This document shows positions 7,095 to 11,749 of a stretch of 11,749 nt of DNA, piece by piece. Source of the stretch: Phycisphaerales bacterium (GTDB lineage Bacteria; Planctomycetota; Phycisphaerae; SM23-33). Under the pieces are notes generated by a model. The model was given only the letters and a program-made list of their open reading frames with translations. It searched no databases and was not told the DNA's origin. Every line of letters starts with the position of its first letter. Position 1 is the stretch's first letter. The DNA is taken from positions 1 through 11,749 of the forward strand of contig PMYM01000254.1 in NCBI GenBank assembly GCA_003171235.1. Reading direction: 5' to 3'. Position numbers and translations under genes: made by a program.

Positions 7095-7107
7095 GAGCAT
7101 TCCGACC

Positions 7108-7341
7108 ATGAAGAAACTGCAAGTACTGGGCGCCGGCTGCCCCAAGTGCAAAAAGCTGGCCGAGAACGCCGAGGCGGCCGCTAAAGCCCTGGGCATCGAA
7201 TACACCATCGAGAAGGTCACGGACATCGCCGAGATCATGAAGTTCGGCGTCATGACGACGCCCGCCCTGGTTGTCGACGGCGTGGTGAAGGTTGTGGGCA
7301 AGGCGCCCGAGCCGGAGGCGATCAAGGCATTGCTTGGATAG
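7108..7341 (+). CDS. Small thioredoxin-like protein (TM0996/MTH895, redox-active disulfide protein 2 family)
   Basis: Encodes 77 aa, full length for this family of minimal thioredoxins. The AGGAG ribosome binding site overlaps the stop of the preceding DGC gene, so the two genes are translationally close. The active site is CPKC at residues 11-14, right after the first strand KLQVLGAG. The cis-proline loop is MTTPALVVDG and the protein ends in a short helix (EAIKALLG), typical of this fold, which lacks the N-terminal extension of classical thioredoxin. Expected to be a cytoplasmic dithiol-disulfide oxidoreductase. Members commonly accompany ArsR, permease and thioredoxin genes; a role in keeping metal-binding thiols or a metalloid reductase reduced is inference. 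Confidence 0.9.
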   Translation: MKKLQVLGAGCPKCKKLAENAEAAAKALGIEYTIEKVTDIAEIMKFGVMTTPALVVDGVVKVVGKAPEPEAIKALLG

Positions 7342-7403
7342 GCTCGTTGCCGCCAAGGGTTCGTCGGTTACAGAGTTCAACATAGATGGAAAGGAATCCT
7401 AAG

Positions 7404-7850
7404 ATGAAGATGTCACTGTTTCGTAACGCCTGCGGGGGCGTACTGCTTGTGGTGGCAAGTCTGGCGTTATTCCTGATCACCGGCTGTCAGCAGGCAGAAA
7501 CGTCAAACGTCGCATATCCGGCCACGGCCTCGCCGCGTCTTGTGGATCTTGGCCCCCCCGCCTGCATTCCTTGTGCGCTGATGGCGCCGGGTCTCAAAGA
7601 ACTCAAGACGGAATATGCCGGGCGGCTTGAGGTCGAGGTCATCGACACCCTGCTGATTCCAGGCGCCAAGGCGCAGTACAACGCTCCCTTCTGCGCCACC
7701 CAGATCTACATTGCCGCGTCGGGGAAGGAATTGTACCGTCACGTTGGATATGCCTCCAAGCAGGACATGCTTGGCAACTGGAAGACACTGGGGATTGACT
7801 TGAACGCTCCGGCAGCACAGCCAGAGCCCAAGAAGGCCATCGTGCCCTAG
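7404..7850 (+). CDS. Thioredoxin-fold lipoprotein with CIPC motif
   Basis: Encodes 148 aa from the ATG at 7404, favoured because GAAAGGA lies about 8 bp upstream; an in-frame ATG at 7386 and one at 7410 are alternatives. The N-terminus is a lipoprotein signal: basic and hydrophobic residues ending in the lipobox ITGC with Cys28. A thioredoxin-like domain follows: LVDLGPPACIPCALMAPGLKEL with CIPC at 54-57, strand LEVEVIDT, then TQIYIAASGKELYRHVGY and a C-terminal helix. The position normally held by the cis-proline (IPTQ in relatives) reads FCATQ, so proline is replaced by alanine and an extra cysteine (Cys97) sits beside it. A short Pro/Ala tail ends the protein. Likely membrane-anchored facing outward. 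It is the last gene of unit 1, 62 bp after the small thioredoxin and before a T-rich hairpin. Confidence 0.85.
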   Translation: MKMSLFRNACGGVLLVVASLALFLITGCQQAETSNVAYPATASPRLVDLGPPACIPCALMAPGLKELKTEYAGRLEVEVIDTLLIPGAKAQYNAPFCATQIYIAASGKELYRHVGYASKQDMLGNWKTLGIDLNAPAAQPEPKKAIVP

Positions 7851-7892
7851 AGGGAGCATCCGAGGTGATGAAGCTGTCCCTTTAGTTTTTTC
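7851..7892 (+). terminator. Candidate rho-independent terminator of unit 1
   Basis: AGGGA (7851-7855) and TCCCT (7877-7881) can pair, with an inner GC/GC pairing, directly after the stop codon and followed by TTTAGTTTTTT (7881-7891). The stem is short, so strength is uncertain. The next promoter's -35 box starts at 7893. Confidence 0.5.
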
Positions 7893-7921
7893 TTGAACGG
7901 GCATAGAGCGTTTTCTATACT
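7893..7921 (+). promoter_or_regulatory. Sigma70-like promoter of unit 2
   Basis: TTGAAC (7893-7898), 17-bp spacer, TATACT (7916-7921). The -10 box is overlapped by the operator at 7917-7940. The first gene starts at 8056, so the leader would be about 125 nt. Confidence 0.7.
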
Positions 7922-7940
7922 TCGATTGTTGGCGAAGTAT
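7917..7940. promoter_or_regulatory. ArsR-type operator, copy 2 (perfect)
   Basis: ATACTTCG (7917-7924), 8-bp spacer ATTGTTGG, CGAAGTAT (7933-7940): perfect 8-bp arms, identical to those at 10929-10952. It covers the -10 box and the expected transcription start of unit 2. Confidence 0.8.
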
Positions 7941-8055
7941 GGGAGTGATGGTTGGTCCTGCCCGGGCGATGTCTTTCGGCTAAGTCTTGCGTTGCTCTCT
8001 GTACGGTGTCTTGTGCCCTCTGTGCTGGCGTTTACTCTTGCTAGGAGAATCGGCC

Positions 8056-8874
8056 ATGAAATCTTCCTGGTTCATCCCCCTGGTGCTCATTCTTGGGACC
8101 GCCTACTGTCTTGCCCAGCTAAAACAGAACGCACCTGCTTCGCCGCCGGGCGCCAGCCAGCCCACAACCCAGGCAGCGGGCGCCCAGGGCGAAGGCATGG
8201 CCGCCCTGCAAAAAGCTGCCGCCGACAACAAGCACTTGTTCATTGTCTTCTCTGAGAAGGACAATGAAGAGACGCGGACTCTTCGTAAGACCGTCGACGC
8301 CGCTGCCGGCAAGCTGGCAGACAAGGTTCAGGTGGTGGCCGTCAACCGCAATGCCGCTGCCGAGAAACCCGTGGTCGAGAAATTCGGCGTCCAGATGGCG
8401 CCTATGCCGCTGGTCCTGGCCGTGGCTCCCAATGGCGCCATCACTGGCGGATTCTTAAGCGCGGGCCTGACCCAGCAGCGGCTGGAGGAAGCCATTGCCA
8501 CCCCCGCGGCCCAGAAGGCCCTCAAGTCGGTCCAGGATCGCCGCTTTGTCTTCCTTTCCATCCAGGGCAAGGCGACCAAGAACAACGATGCCGCCACAAA
8601 GGGCGTCAGCGATTTCAAGGCCGACCCCAAATACGCCCAGCTAACCGATGTCTATACCCTTGATCCATCCGCGCCCGAGGAAGCCGCCTTCCTCAAGCAG
8701 CTCCAAGTCGACCACAAGACGCAGGATGCAGTGACGGTGCTGATGGCTCCCCCCGGCATGGTGGTCGCCAAGATCGCGGGCGCGACCACAAAGGAAGCGT
8801 TCCTGACGGCCCTGCAGAAGGCCAGTTCCGGCGGTTGCGGGCCGGGCGGTTGCGGGCCGGGCGGCTGCAAATAA
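8056..8874 (+). CDS. Exported protein with two apparent thioredoxin-like domains lacking CxxC and a Gly-Cys repeat tail
   Basis: Encodes 272 aa from the ATG at 8056, chosen because AGGAG lies 8 bp upstream and a Sec signal peptide follows (KSSWFIPLVLILGTAYCLA, cleavage near residue 20; Tyr at -1 to Cys18 argues against a lipobox). A Pro/Ala/Gln linker runs to about residue 50. Residues about 55-150 look thioredoxin-like (KHLFIVFSEKDNEETR, VQVVAVNRN, FGVQMAPMPLVLAVAPNGAI), but the CxxC position reads SEKDNEE. A second similar segment (RRFVFLSIQGKAT, AVTVLMAPPGMVVAKIAG) spans about 155-255, also without cysteines. The only mature-part cysteines are in the tail GGCGPGGCGPGGCK (Cys261, 266, 271). 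A metal- or metalloid-binding tail, or an anchor to a partner, is inferred. First gene of unit 2, 33 bp before the ABC permease. No named family recognised. Confidence 0.75.
   Translation: MKSSWFIPLVLILGTAYCLAQLKQNAPASPPGASQPTTQAAGAQGEGMAALQKAAADNKHLFIVFSEKDNEETRTLRKTVDAAAGKLADKVQVVAVNRNAAAEKPVVEKFGVQMAPMPLVLAVAPNGAITGGFLSAGLTQQRLEEAIATPAAQKALKSVQDRRFVFLSIQGKATKNNDAATKGVSDFKADPKYAQLTDVYTLDPSAPEEAAFLKQLQVDHKTQDAVTVLMAPPGMVVAKIAGATTKEAFLTALQKASSGGCGPGGCGPGGCK
8830..8870 (+). repeat. 15-bp tandem repeat encoding the GGCGP tail
   Basis: Two copies of GGCGGTTGCGGGCCG (8830-8844 and 8845-8859) are followed by a partial third (8860-8870, with one T-to-C change). The repeat is in frame and adds one cysteine per unit, so tail length could change by slippage. 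Confidence 0.8.
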
Positions 8875-8907
8875 CCAGGCCACGAAACTGCTATTGGAGC
8901 TTGGCTC

Positions 8908-10125
8908 ATGAAACTGCGGACGATCGTCTGGCGCGAGGTATTCGAGCGCAGAAACCAGTTGGCCACGAGTTTCTTCGCCATCCTGTTGGGTATAACCGCC
9001 ATTGTGGCCATTCGAAACGTAACCTACTACTCGGAAAAAGCCGTCGCCAGGGAGTTGGACGCCCTGGGGGCCAATATCCTGGTGCTGCCCAAATCCTGCT
9101 CTTTGCAGGACTATTACGCCGCGGACATGCAGGGCGAAGAGTTCCCCGAGGAATATGTAACCACGCTGGCCGCATCCGGCCTGGAAGGGCTGGACAACAT
9201 CTCGCCCAAGTTCTCCATGCCCCTCACCCTCGGCGACAAGCATTTCACGCTGACCGGCATCCTGCCTAAGAGCGAGTTTCAGGCCAAGGCGGCCTGGCAA
9301 GGAGCGGGCATTTTTTCCCGGCCGCAAGGCTGCGGCGTCGTTGAACTGCCGGGCCAGGAGGCTCCCCCGCCCAAGGAAACACTGGTCCGCAAACGGGTCA
9401 TCGATAATCTTGGCGAAACTGACGCCCTGCTGGGGGCCGATGTGGCCGCCTCGCTAGGCCTCAAGCAAGGCGACGCCCTCGACGTGCTGGGCAAGTCGTT
9501 CACCGTGACGGCCGTCCTGCCCCAGACCGGAACGGTGGATGATTCCCGCGTGTTTGCCCACCTGCACACGGTGCAGACGCTGGCGGGCAAAGGGCCGGTC
9601 CTCAACGCCATCGAGATAGTGGGCTGCTGCCTGCAGATATCCAAAGGCTTGGTGGGGCAAATCAACAAGCTGCTGCCCGAGGCCAAGGTCGTGACCGTCA
9701 CCCAGATCGTGGAGACGCAGGTCAAGACTAACCACCTGATGTCCAACCTGTCGCTGGTCTTCCTGGGGATCATCGCCCTGGTCGGCGGGGCGAGCATAGC
9801 CAATTACATGTACGCCAACGTCTTTGAGCGGAAGCGGGAAATTGGCACGCTTATGGCCATGGGGGCCGGCTCCCGTGTCGTGCTCAAGATGTTCATGCTC
9901 AAGGCGGCACTGCTGGGCCTTGCCGGCGGGATTGCCGGATATGTCCTGGGCACTATTGCGGCCGTGGTATTGGGGCCCCAAATCGCCGGCGTCCCGGTCT
10001 TGCCGATGTTCGGGCTGGCGCCCTTGGCTATCGGGGTTGCCATGGCCATCGCCCTTGTCGCCAGCTACTTCCCCGCGCGCCGGGCCGCCCGCATGGACCC
10101 CTGCGCCGCCCTTCAGGAGACATAA
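8908..10125 (+). CDS. MacB/FtsX-type ABC transporter permease
   Basis: Encodes 405 aa, with GGAG about 8 bp before the ATG. Architecture follows the MacB/LolC-like permeases: a cytoplasmic start (KLRTIVWREVFERRNQ), TM1 about residues 18-38, a large extracytoplasmic MacB-type domain (about 40-275), then three TM segments near 280-302, 332-355 and 372-390. The coupling-helix region FERKREIGTLMAMGAG and the C-terminal FPARRAARMDPCAALQE are typical of the FtsX family. The extracytoplasmic domain has Cys64 (LPKSCS), Cys142 and an adjacent pair Cys240-Cys241 (VGCCLQIS). Such permeases act mechanically on periplasmic or lipid-anchored substrates rather than by classical substrate import. The partner ATPase follows 3 bp after the stop, and an exported Cys-tailed protein precedes it. 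The substrate is not identifiable. Confidence 0.9.
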   Translation: MKLRTIVWREVFERRNQLATSFFAILLGITAIVAIRNVTYYSEKAVARELDALGANILVLPKSCSLQDYYAADMQGEEFPEEYVTTLAASGLEGLDNISPKFSMPLTLGDKHFTLTGILPKSEFQAKAAWQGAGIFSRPQGCGVVELPGQEAPPPKETLVRKRVIDNLGETDALLGADVAASLGLKQGDALDVLGKSFTVTAVLPQTGTVDDSRVFAHLHTVQTLAGKGPVLNAIEIVGCCLQISKGLVGQINKLLPEAKVVTVTQIVETQVKTNHLMSNLSLVFLGIIALVGGASIANYMYANVFERKREIGTLMAMGAGSRVVLKMFMLKAALLGLAGGIAGYVLGTIAAVVLGPQIAGVPVLPMFGLAPLAIGVAMAIALVASYFPARRAARMDPCAALQET

Positions 10126-10128
10126 CGC

Positions 10129-10821
<693 letters not shown>

Positions 10822-10902
10822 CCGCCGAGGCCCCGTGGCCCGAGGGCATGGGCCGATTCTCCCCAGGCCAGTGCGCCGAGATGCTATTCATCGTTTTTTC
10901 TT

Positions 10903-10930
10903 TTGACCGGTTTTTTCCAGCACGTATAAT
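10903..10930 (+). promoter_or_regulatory. Sigma70-like promoter of the arsR-acr3 unit
   Basis: TTGACC (10903-10908), 16-bp spacer, consensus TATAAT (10925-10930). The last two bases of the -10 box are the first two of the operator. It is the best promoter match in the window. Confidence 0.8.
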
Positions 10931-10952
10931 ACTTCGGTACTTGACGAAGTAT
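10929..10952. promoter_or_regulatory. ArsR-type operator, copy 3 (perfect, autoregulatory)
   Basis: ATACTTCG (10929-10936), 8-bp spacer GTACTTGA, CGAAGTAT (10945-10952). It lies between the -10 box and the ribosome binding site of the ArsR gene, the expected place for autorepression. Arms are identical to copy 2 and share the 6-bp core with copy 1, while the spacers are unrelated in sequence. Confidence 0.82.
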
Positions 10953-10965
10953 AGGAGTAAAGGCG

Positions 10966-11325
10966 ATGCAAGAATTCATGGCCATCAGTCGGGCACTTAG
11001 CGACGAGAGCCGTGCCCGGATAGTCATGTTCCTGCGCGGGGGCGAGATGTGCGTCTGCCAGATAGTGGAGATGCTCGGCCTGGCCCCTTCGACGGTGTCC
11101 AAGCACCTGGATGTGCTTTTCCAGGCGGGGCTGATCGAATCCCGCAAGGCAGGCCGGTGGGTGTACTCCCGGCTGCCCGAAGAGCCTTCCGGGCCGGCAG
11201 GGGCCGCTATCAAGTGGCTGACCGCCGCCCTGGCCAAGGATCCGCGGATCCTCCGGGACGCCCGGCGATCAAAGGCCGTGCTCAAGATGGACAAAGAGAA
11301 ACTCTGCTGCCGGTACAAGGGCTGA
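10966..11325 (+). CDS. arsR: ArsR/SmtB-family As(III)-responsive repressor
   Basis: Encodes 119 aa, starting 13 bp after the operator with AGGAG (10953-10957) upstream; an ATG at 10978 is a less likely alternative. Winged-helix ArsR fold: SRALSDESRARIVMFLRGGEMCVCQIVEMLGLAPSTVSKHLDVLFQAGLIESRKAGRWVYSRL. The sensing helix carries E-M-C-V-C-Q (Cys29, Cys31), the equivalent of the ELCVCD arsenite site of plasmid R773 and E. coli ArsR; the recognition helix is PSTVSKHLDVL. A C-terminal LCCRYKG adds Cys114-Cys115, which could be further metalloid ligands. In family members As(III) or Sb(III) binding releases DNA. Followed 35 bp later by an ACR3 permease, which strongly supports arsenic sensing. Its probable targets are its own promoter and those at 6651 and 7893. 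Confidence 0.92.
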   Translation: MQEFMAISRALSDESRARIVMFLRGGEMCVCQIVEMLGLAPSTVSKHLDVLFQAGLIESRKAGRWVYSRLPEEPSGPAGAAIKWLTAALAKDPRILRDARRSKAVLKMDKEKLCCRYKG

Positions 11326-11360
11326 GCGGACCGGCGGCGTGCTCGAAAGAGCCATGAATC

Positions 11361-11749
11361 ATGTCAGACCGGACGGCAGACAACAAGGGCCTCGCCAAAC
11401 GGCTGTCCTTCCTGGACCGCTTCCTGACGCTGTGGATATTCCTGGCCATGGCCGTCGGCGTCCTGCTTGGGTATGTCGCGCCCGCCATCGGCGACTGGAT
11501 CGGATCGCTTAAGCCTCACGGCACGCAGACGAGCATCCCCATCGCCATCGGGCTGATCCTGATGATGTACCCGCCACTGGCCAAGGTGAAATACGAGGAA
11601 CTGGGCGATGTCTTCCGCAACTACAAGGTGCTGGGCCTGAGCCTGGTGCAGAACTGGGTCGTCGGCCCCATCCTGATGTTCCTGCTGGCCATCGCCTTTC
11701 TCCACGGCCAGCCGCAGTTCATGATCGGCCTGATCATGATCGGCCTGGC
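11361..11749 (+). CDS. acr3: ACR3-family arsenite efflux permease, N-terminal part (runs off right edge)
   Basis: The start at 11361 gives 129 complete codons, open to the window end. The translation begins with a short polar segment (MSDRTADNKGLAKRLSFLDRF), then TM1 (LWIFLAMAVGVLLGYVAPAI), TM2 (IPIAIGLILMMYPPLAKVKYEEL) and TM3 (VLGLSLVQNWVVGPILMFLL). The LMMYPPLAKVKYEEL and QNWVVGPILMF stretches are characteristic of ACR3 (the bile/arsenite/riboflavin transporter superfamily), secondary transporters that expel arsenite from the cytoplasm. The ribosome binding site is weak (GAAAGAG, about 9 bp upstream). An overlapping ATG at 11354 is in another frame. It is co-transcribed with the ArsR gene. 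The remaining TM helices, including the conserved functional cysteine region, lie outside the window. Confidence 0.93.
   Translation, partial: MSDRTADNKGLAKRLSFLDRFLTLWIFLAMAVGVLLGYVAPAIGDWIGSLKPHGTQTSIPIAIGLILMMYPPLAKVKYEELGDVFRNYKVLGLSLVQNWVVGPILMFLLAIAFLHGQPQFMIGLIMIGL

Noticed and set aside
7987..8055. Upstream extension of the exported Cys-tail protein
   Set aside because: It uses a TTG start and adds a cysteine-rich stretch before a complete signal peptide; the ATG at 8056 has a good AGGAG at proper spacing.
7893..8255. Plus-strand ORF of 120 codons crossing the promoter and operator of unit 2
   Set aside because: It begins within the promoter, overlaps the exported-protein gene in another frame, and its product is not recognisable.
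10833..10870. Possible terminator after the ABC ATPase gene
   Set aside because: Only a short GGCCC/GGGCC stem without a T-run; read-through into arsR cannot be excluded.

Overview
The window is GC-rich DNA that most resembles an environmental Planctomycetota (PVC-group) genome. This rests on gene content (a DUF4139 secreted protein, a secreted formylglycine-enzyme-like protein fused to a carboxypeptidase-regulatory-like domain, a Spy/CpxP-like LTxxQ protein) and on hairpin-forming intergenic repeats. The phylum call is inference; no rRNA or tRNA is present.

Left part (1-6530) looks like ordinary chromosome. It holds the 5' part of a YprA/MrfA-type DExH helicase (minus strand, running off the left edge), a DUF4139 exported protein, an exported FGE-sulfatase-like protein, an aldo/keto reductase (minus strand), and a divergent Spy-like helical protein ending at a large terminator. 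The gaps carry two copies of a 41-nt palindrome (713-753 and 4730-4770, inverted relative to each other) and one 107-bp element with long inverted ends (2694-2800).

Right part (6640-11749) is a compact arsenic-type island of three consecutive plus-strand transcription units. Each begins with the same operator, ACTTCG-N8-CGAAGT, extended to perfect 8-bp arms ATACTTCG/CGAAGTAT in units 2 and 3, and each operator overlaps a sigma70-like promoter. Unit 1 is a DGC-domain putative zinc-binding protein, a TM0996/MTH895-type small thioredoxin and a thioredoxin-like lipoprotein. Unit 2 is an exported protein with two apparent CxxC-less thioredoxin-like domains and a GGCGPGGCGPGGCK tail, followed by a MacB/FtsX-type ABC permease and its ATPase. 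Unit 3 is an ArsR repressor with a CVC arsenite-type site plus a C-terminal CC, followed by the start of an ACR3 arsenite efflux permease cut by the right edge.

Working model (inference): ArsR(10966) senses As(III) or a similar thiophilic ion and de-represses all three units. ACR3 exports arsenite, the thioredoxin-like and DGC proteins handle thiol/metal chemistry in the cytoplasm and at the membrane, and the ABC transporter with its Cys-tailed exported partner forms an envelope module whose substrate cannot be read from the sequence. That ABC plus Cys-tail module, tied to arsenic control by a shared operator, is the most novel item here.
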